Shown: positions 37,772-45,984 of the stretch, one piece after another
How the letters are laid out: every line of letters starts with the position of its first letter
How positions within the stretch are numbered: position 1 is the first letter of the stretch
Assembly: GCF_000331305.1 (NCBI RefSeq)
Contig: NZ_KB217478.1
Span: 3,871,315-3,935,314, forward strand
DNA: 64,000 nt
DNA from: Calothrix sp. PCC 7103
GTDB taxonomy: Bacteria > Cyanobacteriota > Cyanobacteriia > Cyanobacteriales > Nostocaceae
Direction of reading: 5' to 3'
Program-made: the position numbers and the translations under genes
Notes under the pieces: model-generated
What the model was told of the DNA's origin: nothing
What the model saw: the letters and a program-made list of their open reading frames with translations, nothing else
Databases searched by the model: none

Positions 37772-38788
37772 GTGATAGAAGCAAATAGATTAAATTACAG
37801 GTTGCGCTCAACTTTCTTTTATCGTAAGCTCAAGGAATATAATACACTTTCACTAATTAAAAAAATAAAATTATTATTTTCTGTTGAACATTTATATGAT
37901 TGGCAGGATAAATTAAACTGGTGTATTGGGGAAGATGCATTTAACTATATACATACGCACTCTCAATTACATTTAATTCAAGTGTTTTGCCACCCTCGCT
38001 TAATTCGAGAACAACCTCAATTGGTCGCTTACTATCGTAATATCGCAGCATTATCTCAAAAAGCTGTAACTAGTTTAGTAAAAATAAGCGTAAATAAATT
38101 TGAGACTGATGATGAAAATCGATACTCTTTAACAGAGAATAATGCATTGGAGCTATGTAAGCTTTTTAACGAACACATTTCGCTTATTATCGATAGCTCT
38201 GTAGAAAGTTTCACAGAAGAAGAGCTACACGGAATACTTTTAGCATCAACAGGAGCGCAAATTGATGGTTCTTGGCGTAATGCTATTGGAGAAGAAGCAG
38301 AAAAATTAGTACAACGACTCATTGTAAAAGAAGCAAAAGAGAGAAATCTTCTTCACGCTTTTATTTTGCGTATTGGTACAGGAATAGAATTATACGATTC
38401 TGATAAATCTGAAGAGCAATTCGGTAATCTTAAAAAGTATCGAGGTGTTATGCTATCAAACCATACCTCTATACTATTTTCTAGTGAACCGGATATTTCA
38501 CTTATAAATAATCAAGGTGTAACAGTTGGTGTCGTCGAGGTTAAAGGAGGAACAGACCCTGCTGGAGCATTAGAACGATATGGCGCCGCAATAAAATCCT
38601 TTGAAGAAGCTCGTCGTGGTAATGTAGACGTAAAAACTATTCTTGTCGCTAGTTGTATTACAACTGAGGTAAACAATCGTATAAAAAACGATAATATAAC
38701 TTCTTACTACTTTAATTTGACAGATATACTAAGCGAAAATTCTGAACAGTACAAGCAATTTGTTCAAGAGGTATTTTCTGTGCTGTAG
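37772..38788 (+). CDS. Type II restriction endonuclease, possibly XcyI-like
   Basis: 338 residues from GTG 37772; the frame is open to ATG 37742 inside the methyltransferase. A PD-(D/E)XK active site is visible: EPDISLI (Asp about 241), 14 residues, then EVKGG (Glu256, Lys258). The sequence before it has QIDGSWRNAIGEEAEKLVQRLI. Overall layout and HPRLIREQPQLVAYYRNIAAL recall the XcyI endonuclease family (CCCGGG), but I could not align it and this is a recollection. It is immediately downstream of the m4C-type methyltransferase, so it is the restriction partner. The exact target is unverified. Confidence 0.7.
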   Translation: MIEANRLNYRLRSTFFYRKLKEYNTLSLIKKIKLLFSVEHLYDWQDKLNWCIGEDAFNYIHTHSQLHLIQVFCHPRLIREQPQLVAYYRNIAALSQKAVTSLVKISVNKFETDDENRYSLTENNALELCKLFNEHISLIIDSSVESFTEEELHGILLASTGAQIDGSWRNAIGEEAEKLVQRLIVKEAKERNLLHAFILRIGTGIELYDSDKSEEQFGNLKKYRGVMLSNHTSILFSSEPDISLINNQGVTVGVVEVKGGTDPAGALERYGAAIKSFEEARRGNVDVKTILVASCITTEVNNRIKNDNITSYYFNLTDILSENSEQYKQFVQEVFSVL

Positions 38789-39316
38789 GTAGGCGCTCTT
38801 ATGTAAAATTTGTGAAAATAGCATATAAGTAGGGTTTGCTGAAAAACTCCACAAAACGAATCTGGACGCGCTTGCAGTACAAAAAATGGTTGTTTCGGAG
38901 GTTGACTTACAAATCCAGCCCTAATTTTTCCACCCAAATGCACGGATTTTGAGCCTGTAGGCGCCCTAAGCTTGCATCTACTTGAACTTAAAATGCTTGA
39001 AACCATTACATGGTAAAGGTTATAGTTCTATTCAGCAAGCCCTAAGTAGAAGCGTTGTATGATGCACTTCTTTGACATGAAATTAAGGATTATATTCATA
39101 CAACTTAGATATACATACTCCCAGCCAATCGGCGCCTACTACCTCATGAATTATTAAATCTTGCTTGAAAAGTTAACATAAGTTTACGAATGAATTAATC
39201 GTCTGTGTCAATATTTTTGGTTAATTTTTCTTCTCTCTGTGTCTTTGTGGTCAATAGATATACGATTACAGTTAGTTGCATATAGCAGTCCTAAATCATT
39301 TGTGTAACCCGCACGT

Positions 39317-39452
39317 TGTAGAGACGCGATTAGGGAGCATCCACTTTTGGCAGATCGACTTTTCTAGACTACCCTTATAGTAGGCTTTCTGGCGCCAAAT
39401 AATTATGTATGTTCCAAAAGTGGATGCTCCCCGCGATTAATCGCGTCTCTAC
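39317..39452. repeat. TGTAGAGACG-type palindromic repeat, copy 4, split by an insertion
   Basis: The left part TGTAGAGACGCGATTA (39317-39332) and the right part CGCGATTAATCGCGTCTCTAC (39432-39452, overlapping target duplication) together restore the standard palindrome once the 99-bp insert and one 8-bp duplicate are removed. Confidence 0.88.
39333..39431. mobile_element. 99-bp MITE-like element with 18-bp TIRs and 8-bp target duplication
   Basis: GGGAGCATCCACTTTTGG at 39333-39350 is the exact reverse complement of CCAAAAGTGGATGCTCCC at 39414-39431. Both ends are flanked by CGCGATTA (39325-39332 and 39432-39439), an 8-bp direct duplication. The 63-bp interior has no ORF. These are the features of a non-autonomous transposon mobilised by a transposase encoded elsewhere. 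The parent IS family is not identified. Confidence 0.9.
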
Positions 39453-39500
39453 GCGGATATAATTTTCACGACTCATATAGGATTGCTATATATTAAATAT

Positions 39501-39564
39501 GACAATATTAGAGATGCTTCGTTCCTCAGCATGACAATATTAGAGATGCTTTGTTTCTCAGTAT
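39501..39564. repeat. Two tandem copies of a 32-bp repeat
   Basis: GACAATATTAGAGATGCTTC... repeats at 32-bp period with three or four mismatches. CAGCATGACA, also seen at 4031-4040, is part of it. Non-coding. Confidence 0.7.
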
Positions 39565-39572
39565 GACAGTGG

Positions 39573-40508
39573 TTAGTTTGCGTGAACTTTAGGCTTTAAT
39601 TTGATTAAGTCGTCGATATTGCGCTTTATGGTGTTGCAAATTGTATCGAGGGGTAAATCGTTTGCATCGTAGCCAAAGGGGTTTTCGATTTCTAAGCCTA
39701 TTGCTTCGATACCAAATAGTGTAAAGCTAATTAATGCTGATACAAAGCCTGTCCACCATCCTAGGCTGGCGACCATTTGAAATGGTAGTGATAAGCAGTA
39801 AAGTAATAATAGTTGTTTAAGATGTATTGCGTAAGCTAGTGGCATTGGTGTTCGTAATATTCTTTCACAGGCGCCAAGGTTGTCAACTAATTGGTTAACT
39901 AGTTCTTGCATTGCTGAAAGTTGATAGCTATTGATACAGTTACGGTCGTATTGATGCTGTAAATAATCTCCTATCCAAAAGGCAACTTCAAGAGGAGGAT
40001 TATCTATCATTGTTAATTTTGCGTACCGTGTTTCAGGCATGAGTTCTTCTAACTCGGCATTGACTTGTTCTCCTCGCAAATGAATTTTTGTCGCTACTGC
40101 AAATGCTACTAATAAATATAATGTTGCAATTTTGCTTTTTCTATCTTCGTATTCAACTTCATTAACCGAAACCCATATTTGCCGCGCTAGGTTTCGGACA
40201 TTATTAACCATAGACCCCCAACACTTTCGACCTTCCCAAAAGCGTTCATATGCAGTATTGGTACGAAATACAAGCAATAAACCTAAAACGATACTCGGTA
40301 TCAAACTGCCTAATATAGGTTGTGATACAGGCAACTTGTAATAATGAAGTACCGAAATGAAAACGGCAAAAAGACCGCAACCTATAACTCGTCTATATAT
40401 TGCTCTGATAACAGAACCTTTTATTTGCAGTGCGCTTTTTAGCCAGTATCCTCTTTCAGCAGCCATATTAATAAAATAATTTTTAGTTGGTACGCGCGTT
40501 AAATGCAT
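39573..40508 (-). CDS. Bestrophin family (UPF0187) anion channel-like protein
   Basis: 311 residues. Two pairs of membrane helices: around VIGCGLFAVFISVLHYY and ILGSLIPSIVLGLLLVF, then LLLLYCLSLPFQMVASLGWWTGFVSALISFTLFGIEAIG. Signature: FRTNTAYERFWEGRKCWGSMVNNVRNLARQ, and the acidic cluster EIENPFGYDANDLPLD, typical of bacterial bestrophins. Bestrophins form pentameric anion (chloride/bicarbonate) channels; cyanobacterial and plastid members are linked to thylakoid ion and bicarbonate flux. Monocistronic. The start could also be Met15 (MAAERGYWLK). Confidence 0.92.
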   Translation of the reverse strand: MHLTRVPTKNYFINMAAERGYWLKSALQIKGSVIRAIYRRVIGCGLFAVFISVLHYYKLPVSQPILGSLIPSIVLGLLLVFRTNTAYERFWEGRKCWGSMVNNVRNLARQIWVSVNEVEYEDRKSKIATLYLLVAFAVATKIHLRGEQVNAELEELMPETRYAKLTMIDNPPLEVAFWIGDYLQHQYDRNCINSYQLSAMQELVNQLVDNLGACERILRTPMPLAYAIHLKQLLLLYCLSLPFQMVASLGWWTGFVSALISFTLFGIEAIGLEIENPFGYDANDLPLDTICNTIKRNIDDLIKLKPKVHAN

Positions 40509-40828
40509 TTTGCACGCTTTTTAACAATTTACCTGATTTCACTGTTAAATTTAACGCTCAACCGAAGGAGTTGCCAAGGATACATCTGTATGTTTATAGT
40601 AAATTAGCACTTTTGGTGTCGAAAAGGGGTTAGAAAAAAATAAAATTAAAAGTGGCAACTAAGATATTTTTTTTCGTCTGCTTGTGTTGATATGTGAACC
40701 ATCATATCTTTGTCACATGTTTCGGCTGAGTCACCTTGTAAAATTTACATTTTTTGTGATATTCTTCAGTTTTGAAATATGTCTTCATAAATGGTTTTAT
40801 TAATGGATTTAAAATTTTGCGTGATTTT

Positions 40829-40896
40829 GAGAAACCAGGTTTCTTTTGGTTAAAATTGAAGATTTTTATACTTAGTATTTAAGAAACCAGGTTTCT
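40829..40896. repeat. Two AGAAACCAGGTTTCT palindromes
   Basis: GAGAAACCAGGTTTCTT (40829-40845) and AAGAAACCAGGTTTCT (40881-40896), 37 bases apart. A CCGG-centred variant occurs twice at 16415-16481, also about 50 bases apart, so the element tends to come in pairs. Confidence 0.75.
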
Positions 40897-40914
40897 GTGT
40901 TTTATGTAAAATAA

Positions 40915-40970
40915 AGGGCACCTTATTAAGATGCCCTGTTATGCAGGGAAACCCATAACAGGGATTACCT
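40915..40970. ncRNA. Possible structured RNA: two overlapping hairpins
   Basis: AGGGCA/TGCCCT (40915-40937, 6-bp stem) and CCCTGTTATG/CATAACAGGG (40934-40963, perfect 10-bp stem, 10-base loop) share CCCT, so the two cannot both form. Mutually exclusive hairpins are found in attenuators and small RNAs. No coding gene is close enough on the plus strand to be a target. No named family is recognised. Confidence 0.3.
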
Positions 40971-41118
40971 ACACCTTCCCAACAATCAGCAACAGTGACT
41001 AATTCCACGTTAGCCACATCACAGTCATAGATGTGAATACTAGTTATTTTATTAACGTATAAACTTATATGACAGTGGTATATACACTGATTTTTATTGA
41101 GGAAAGGGAAAGTTAGTA

Positions 41119-42426
41119 TTACATGTCTAGTTCTTGTTTAACGTGATTATAGCGGTAAGATACTCCGGAAACGGCGCCTAGTAACAGCCATGAAAGTGCA
41201 TTGAGTCGCAGGTCAAATAAACTTACGTCTACTGTGTTAAAAATTACCCATGATATGACAATTAGGAAATAGCTGAAGAATATTAGTTTGTCTTGTTCAG
41301 AACATATTGATTGTTTTAGTACTCGTATACTGGAGATTAAAATCCAGATAATTAAGCTTATAAATAATAGTGTGTTGGGTATTCCTATTTCTGCGGATAG
41401 CATCAAAAAAAAGTTGTGGGGATGTCCTAGCCAAATGTGCATTTTTTCTTGGTATACGGGGGTAAAGTTTCTTAGTCCCCAACCTGTTAAAGGACGCTGT
41501 TGTGCCATTGACCAGGCAAACTGCCATTGTGTTGTTCGCATTAGTTCAACTGGTCGGTCTGGAAACATTTGGTCGTTTAAACGTGCCCAAAAGAATGCTG
41601 GAACAAACGAACGAAATATCCCAGCGATAGATGTCGGTGCGAATGCTGCTAAAAGTACACTAGCTGTAACGGCGCCAAAAAAACCAACTATAAGGTGCCA
41701 TCCTTTAAAAACTGCATAAGCGACACAAGCTAAAATTGCTATTAACCAAGCATTACGTGAATTAGTTAATATCAATGCGGCAAAATTGAGAAGCACAGCA
41801 ATTGTCAGAAAGAGTAGAGACGCGATTAATGGCGTCTCTACGGAAATACCTTTCTTTTCTCCTATCTTTTCTAACCACAATCCAGATGCGAGAATAAAAA
41901 CTATTACCAAATACCCAGCAAGGATATTCGCGTACATAAATACTGAAGACATGCGACCTAGAGGGTTTCCACCAGGTGTAATTGTCCAACCAAATATATT
42001 AAAGATTAATTCGGGGGTTTTTAACCCTAAGAACATTTGTCCTAAACCAAGTAATGCAACTGGTATAGAAGTGATTACCATTATCCAAGCAAGGCGCCGT
42101 AGTTGGGCTGTTGTTTGAATTAAAGTATCAAAGGCACAAAATAATAAAATGAAAGGTACAAAATTTGGCAATCCCAGTAGTGCTGGTATTTTATCTTGTG
42201 CAAAAAACGTTGTGATAATAAGCACTAAGCTAAAAATGCCAAATCCCTGATTAATAGGGCGCTTTACAATACTCTTGTACTTAAACCACCAAGTAATAAG
42301 TAGTGCCAAGCTTAAGTTAATCACCCCCAATACTGGCATTAGAGGAAAAATTAACACTCCAATTTGGGCGAAATTCCAAGGTAGTTGTAATTTTGAATCT
42401 GGATGCTGTGAACCGTGTTTAGTCAT
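41119..42426 (-). CDS. O-antigen ligase/polymerase family (Wzy_C) membrane protein
   Basis: 435 residues with about ten to twelve membrane helices. The Wzy_C signature region has RPLTGWGLRNFTPVYQEKMHIWLGHPHNFFLMLSAEIG, with a large loop before it (FARLNDQMFPDRPVELM). Members ligate or polymerise lipid-linked glycans on the periplasmic side. A palindromic repeat (41814-41841) sits inside the frame and codes GISVETPLIASLL at a loop just after KIGEKKG. The gene remains intact, with the insertion adding about ten residues in a predicted loop between helices. No other glycan gene is adjacent. Confidence 0.85.
   Translation of the reverse strand: MTKHGSQHPDSKLQLPWNFAQIGVLIFPLMPVLGVINLSLALLITWWFKYKSIVKRPINQGFGIFSLVLIITTFFAQDKIPALLGLPNFVPFILLFCAFDTLIQTTAQLRRLAWIMVITSIPVALLGLGQMFLGLKTPELIFNIFGWTITPGGNPLGRMSSVFMYANILAGYLVIVFILASGLWLEKIGEKKGISVETPLIASLLFLTIAVLLNFAALILTNSRNAWLIAILACVAYAVFKGWHLIVGFFGAVTASVLLAAFAPTSIAGIFRSFVPAFFWARLNDQMFPDRPVELMRTTQWQFAWSMAQQRPLTGWGLRNFTPVYQEKMHIWLGHPHNFFLMLSAEIGIPNTLLFISLIIWILISSIRVLKQSICSEQDKLIFFSYFLIVISWVIFNTVDVSLFDLRLNALSWLLLGAVSGVSYRYNHVKQELDM
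41814..41841. repeat. TGTAGAGACG-type palindromic repeat, copy 5, inside a coding sequence
   Basis: GTAGAGACGCGATTAAT followed by GGCGTCTCTAC, 28 bp, one central mismatch. It lies in the O-antigen ligase-like gene and is translated as part of VETPLIAS without breaking the frame. Confidence 0.9.
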
Positions 42427-42484
42427 TTGTCAAAAGTACTATTGCTAATTGTTTTGGTCTTTTGCCCGCTCGTCCTGGGTCTGA

Positions 42485-42561
42485 TGACGAAGGACTAACG
42501 ACAAATGACTAATAACTTTTAAACTTTAAACTTATGACTAATGACTAATGACTAATGACAT
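42485..42561. repeat. STRR-type tandem heptamers (GACTAAT)
   Basis: ATGACTAATGACTAATGACTAATGACA near 42534-42560 is a run of 7-bp units. Related ACGACAAATGACTAATAAC lies just upstream. This is the classic short tandemly repeated repetitive DNA of heterocystous cyanobacteria. Confidence 0.85.
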
Positions 42562-42566
42562 TAAAG

Positions 42567-43430
42567 TCAAGCCGGTTCCCAACATTCTTCGCCACGAGTC
42601 AGACGAATTTGTGCGATTGTAAAAATTGTGGGGATTATCCGACCGTAATTTGTTGCTATCGCACGCCACCCTAAATCAGCAAGAAACCATGTCCACATCA
42701 TTGGACCAATAAAGGCAAACACTGTACGTGCGGCGCCATATCGTGCTGCATTTACTGCCATTCCTTGACGTGCCATCTGTAAACCCACGTAATTTTGGAA
42801 TTGGTCGGCTGCTATTTTTCCTCCTTGCATTGCGGCTTGACGTGCCATTTGATACGCTGCGAAATGCGTAGCAAATTGACGCGCAATTTGTCTGAGCAAC
42901 AGCGGTTGCACTACTGAAGTTAAAGCTAACGCACTACCTCCTTTAAATAGCAGTCCGAGTGGGTCGGGTTGCAATAATAAAGGTAGTGGTTCGTTTGTCG
43001 ATATCGATTTTGCCAGCTGCGCTTGTACTCGCTCGGTTAACTTTTGTTTTTCCGCAGGGGGTAATTTTCGCCAAACGCGCCCTAGTAAATGTAGAAAAAC
43101 TTCAGCTTCTAAATCAACTGTTGCTAAATCATCTGAATAAGTTACTTTTAAATACTTACAAACCTGAATTAGGGCTTGTCGGTAGGTAACTTGATTGGTG
43201 CGTCCCCGTAAAACCGTAATACCATCGGCGGCTAAATACCGAAAGCGTTCTTCTAGCGCCGATAGCCAAGCTTCACGGCTTTGGCTTTGCACTTCGATTG
43301 GTTCGGGTGTCTGTACGTAATCGAGGGGGTTGAATTTACGACTAAACAAGATTGCTGTTAAATCCTTTAATTCATCCTCTGTTGCCAGTTCCAAGGCTTC
43401 CCTCAGTTCATCCAATTTCCCTTCCTCCAA
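42567..43430 (-). CDS. YaaW-like (DUF3944) protein
   Basis: 287 residues. The N-terminal part (LDELREALELATEDELKDLTAILFSRKFNPLDYV) recalls the DUF3944 helix-bundle motif. A middle helical region is followed by hydrophobic segments (SALALTSVVQPLLLRQIARQFATHFAAY; AFIGPMMWTWFLADLGWRAIATNYGRIIPTIF) that may associate with membrane. Family relatives include E. coli YaaW, of unknown function. The protein is well conserved in cyanobacteria as far as I recall. It is monocistronic, ending beside a heptamer repeat. Confidence 0.75.
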   Translation of the reverse strand: MEEGKLDELREALELATEDELKDLTAILFSRKFNPLDYVQTPEPIEVQSQSREAWLSALEERFRYLAADGITVLRGRTNQVTYRQALIQVCKYLKVTYSDDLATVDLEAEVFLHLLGRVWRKLPPAEKQKLTERVQAQLAKSISTNEPLPLLLQPDPLGLLFKGGSALALTSVVQPLLLRQIARQFATHFAAYQMARQAAMQGGKIAADQFQNYVGLQMARQGMAVNAARYGAARTVFAFIGPMMWTWFLADLGWRAIATNYGRIIPTIFTIAQIRLTRGEECWEPA

Positions 43431-43553
43431 ATCGCACAGCTTGTTCTCTGTTCCCTATTCTACTATCAGCTTTTCGTGGTCAATGGTAATAGTAGTAGCT
43501 AACAGCTAATTCAATATTGACCACTTATACATTAACTATTTACCACGCTCCCT

Positions 43554-44591
43554 ATGACAGATGTTGTAATAATAGGCGCCGGAATGGCTGGTTTAGTTTG
43601 CGCGCAGCAGTTAACCCAAGCTGGTTATTCGGTGTTAGTAGTTGAAAAATCGCGTGGTTTTGGTGGCAGAGTCGCAACTCGTCGCTTACATAATACTTGT
43701 GCTGACCACGGTGCATGTTACCTTAAGCCCAAAGGTAAATTAATGACTCAGTTCGTTGAGTCATTAATACAACGTAACATTCTTCAAGTTTGGAACGGTA
43801 CTTTTATGGAAAAGACACAGAATATTGTGTCTTCGATGCAACCGAGGTATGTAAGTCCGAATGGAATGAGTTCTATAGCTAAGTTTCTGGCACAAGGTTT
43901 AGATGTAATTCTTGAACAGCGTGTTACTGAAGTTAATCTTGATGATAATCAATGGCGCCTGACTATTGAATTAACGACGGCGCCAATAACAGCGAAAGCC
44001 TTAATTATCGCAATCCCTGCCCCCCAAGCTTTAACCCTACTTGAACCACTCGAAGGTAGTATTCTTAATTCCACATTTATTAACAAACTACGTTCGGTTG
44101 AATTCTTCCCAAGTATCACCGTCATGGCTGGCTATCCAGCTACGTCAACACCACTTCCTCAATGGAAAGCCATAACATTTGAGAACGATAATATCCTAGG
44201 ATGGATTGGTTTCGATAGCACTAAACGTCTTAACCCCTCACAACCTGTTTTCGTAGTTCAAAGTAGTGCTGATTTTGCCGCACAAAATTTAGAGACTCAA
44301 GATTTGCAGCCTGTAGGACAACAGATGTTACGTACTGTCGCCAACTCGGTCGGGTTTGACTGGCTTGCATCGCCTGATTGGTTACAAGTTCATCGTTGGC
44401 GTTACGCTTTTCCTAGCACTCCCTTAAAAGAAACTTTTTTAACTGCGGAAACTTTACAGCCCTTAGTGTGCTGCGGTGACTGGTGTGGAGGTAACTTAAT
44501 TTCAGGCGCCGTTGATTCTGGACTTAGCGCAGCAAGTGCTGTAAACTCTCAACTTCGACCCAATACCACCCTCAAAGATTGGAAATTTTAG
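43554..44591 (+). CDS. FAD/NAD(P)-dependent oxidoreductase (amine oxidase/renalase-like)
   Basis: 345 residues. The Rossmann motif VIIGAGMAGLVCAQQL (5-20) with Glu at the end of strand 2 (VVEKSRGFGGRVATRR) is a flavin site of the amine oxidase/renalase type. The C-terminal GDWCGGNLISGAVDSGLSAA is the second FAD contact. The substrate cannot be told from sequence; cyanobacterial members are annotated as renalase-like or phytoene desaturase-like. It has no cotranscribed neighbour. A GGTGGGCA/TGCCCACC hairpin follows at 44599-44615. Confidence 0.88.
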   Translation: MTDVVIIGAGMAGLVCAQQLTQAGYSVLVVEKSRGFGGRVATRRLHNTCADHGACYLKPKGKLMTQFVESLIQRNILQVWNGTFMEKTQNIVSSMQPRYVSPNGMSSIAKFLAQGLDVILEQRVTEVNLDDNQWRLTIELTTAPITAKALIIAIPAPQALTLLEPLEGSILNSTFINKLRSVEFFPSITVMAGYPATSTPLPQWKAITFENDNILGWIGFDSTKRLNPSQPVFVVQSSADFAAQNLETQDLQPVGQQMLRTVANSVGFDWLASPDWLQVHRWRYAFPSTPLKETFLTAETLQPLVCCGDWCGGNLISGAVDSGLSAASAVNSQLRPNTTLKDWKF

Positions 44592-44598
44592 GTTGTAG

Positions 44599-44615
44599 GG
44601 TGGGCAATGCCCACC
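44599..44615. terminator. Compact GC hairpin after the FAD oxidoreductase gene
   Basis: GGTGGGCA and TGCCCACC are separated by a single base; no strong U-tract follows, so it is a weak terminator candidate or an intergenic repeat of the GGGTGGGC family. Confidence 0.45.
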
Positions 44616-45243
44616 TTGCTATCGGCAGCTAAACTACGGTCATATATAAACTATTTTTATACGCTACTATCCGTATAATTGTTTTTAACAGATAAGTATA
44701 TATACGTAGTCACAATCTAAATGTTAAGAAATGATTAAAACAATTTAATTACACTACCTATCCTAAAAATTGTTTCATAGAATAGATGAGTCGTAAGTTT
44801 TGATACCAACTACTTAATTACACTTGTTTGTATATTTACTATACAACAATCTTCTTACAAGATAATTTGTACGAATTAATACATAGTAGTAAAGATACAG
44901 CAATTAGAGTTAGTAACTGTAATTAGTAAGTGGAGAAGCTAATTCTTAATAATATATTTATTATTAAGGGATGGCGCCCAAAATGTTCACAATGAGTTTT
45001 GTGTATTTTTTGCGCGAAAAGTCTGAAAATCTAAATAATTAAGATAAGGCTGCTTACTAAATTTGGATGTCGGCAGACTTATGTTGATTAGTAAAAATTT
45101 GTCTACTAAAGATGAACTGTTGTTTAAGAAGCGAAATATAACTCAAGTAGTTTGATAAATCAAATGACTCACTTGAGCAAAATTTGCTTGCTTACAACAA
45201 CTGTAAACTTAGTCATGTTTCAAATAATCGAGGGAGTATAGAT
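44616..45243. other. Intergenic region with one AT hairpin
   Basis: About 630 bases without a gene. It holds CTTAATAATA/TATTATTAAG (44945-44968, perfect 10-bp stem). The rest is AT-rich and no promoter is clear. Confidence 0.5.
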
Positions 45244-45591
45244 ATGGAAACTGCTGTTAAATTAACATTGCAATCAGTTGTTGGAGAAATACAAAAGGTT
45301 TTAGATACATACCCTTACACTCCTTATCAACAAGTATTTGCAATTCCTGACATAAATCAAGACTTAATAGATTATGTAGCGGCCCAGATTCCTTGCTTAG
45401 ATAGCGATTTTGATACAGGTTGTGGAATCAATTATAAGTTACCACGTAACCCTTTGCAAGCAAAGTTGCACGTGCAAAGTATTATTCACCAAGGAATTTG
45501 TTCGATTATGGAACAAAAATCTGAATGGATTAGTAGATTATTTAATGACACAGTTCAACCAAATTGCGAACCTTCACACTGGTTTGGATAA
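45244..45591 (+). CDS. ComFB-like protein (late competence development family)
   Basis: 115 residues from ATG 45244, which has GAGGGAG 7-13 bases upstream; a longer frame to 45184 is less likely. LQSVVGEIQKVLDTYPYTPYQQVFAIPDINQDLIDYVAAQIP resembles the helix-strand core of ComFB, whose cyanobacterial members are described as c-di-GMP receptors. Cysteines at CLDSDFDTGC and GICSIM stand out. The family call is by resemblance and could be wrong. Its stop codon overlaps the start of a perfect palindromic repeat (45591-45628). Confidence 0.5.
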   Translation: METAVKLTLQSVVGEIQKVLDTYPYTPYQQVFAIPDINQDLIDYVAAQIPCLDSDFDTGCGINYKLPRNPLQAKLHVQSIIHQGICSIMEQKSEWISRLFNDTVQPNCEPSHWFG

Positions 45592-45628
45592 TTCTGTAGA
45601 GACGTGATTAATCACGTCTCTACAGAAT
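45591..45628. repeat. TGTAGAGACG-type palindromic repeat, copy 6 (38-bp symmetry)
   Basis: The 30-bp palindrome at 45595-45624 is extended by ATTC/GAAT on either side to 38 bp. It begins at the last base of the ComFB-like stop codon and lies before the convergent DUF3140 gene. Confidence 0.92.
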
Positions 45629-45635
45629 TATAAAT

Positions 45636-45968
45636 CTATTTAATTGCGTCATATCCCCAGTTTTTGAGGGAATAATACCAGTGAGTGTTTTCGATATCAC
45701 CCTCTGGTTTTTGTGCTGAGTGACGATGAATATAACTAACAACTTTTTTCATGTGGGCGAAATCATCTTCTGTATATTTATCTTCGTCTTTTTGCAGTAA
45801 CTCGATAATATACTTTCCAGATTTATGACCAACAGATTCGTCTTCTCCGTCTTTCGTTATTCCTACAGATTTTGATTCTTCCGTATCTAACCATGATTCC
45901 AATTCTTTTGGTTTCATGTTTACTGACGTGCGGAATTCTTCAATTACAGATTTTACTTCTTTACTCAT
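45636..45968 (-). CDS. DUF3140 family protein
   Basis: 110 residues: EEFRTSVNMKPKELESWLDTEESKSVG, then GHKSGKYIIELLQKDEDKYTEDDFAHMKKVVSYIHRHSAQKP and HWYYSLKNWGYD. This is the DUF3140 pattern, a small soluble family of unknown function, often next to a DUF2945/TUDOR-like protein as here (16 bases apart). The repeated pairing across bacteria and fungi suggests a common stress-related role; that is inference. Confidence 0.85.
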   Translation of the reverse strand: MSKEVKSVIEEFRTSVNMKPKELESWLDTEESKSVGITKDGEDESVGHKSGKYIIELLQKDEDKYTEDDFAHMKKVVSYIHRHSAQKPEGDIENTHWYYSLKNWGYDAIK

Positions 45969-45984
45969 AGTTCGTTATTGGTGT

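Larger units (their letters stand above)
38789..39572. other. Repeat-rich intergenic region without genes
   Basis: 780 bases between the endonuclease and a bestrophin gene. It holds a palindromic repeat split by a MITE-like insertion (39317-39452) and a 32-bp direct repeat (39501-39564). Small ORFs on either strand have no coding character. The clustering of elements suggests a site that tolerates insertions next to an accessory restriction-modification locus. Confidence 0.6.
40509..41118. other. Long intergenic region with palindromes and competing hairpins
   Basis: 610 bases with no ORF. It has two AGAAACCAGGTTTCT palindromes (40829-40844, 40882-40896) of the same kind as at 16415-16481. 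It also has a pair of overlapping hairpins at 40915-40963 that may be a small RNA. The rest is AT-rich and unremarkable. Confidence 0.5.
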
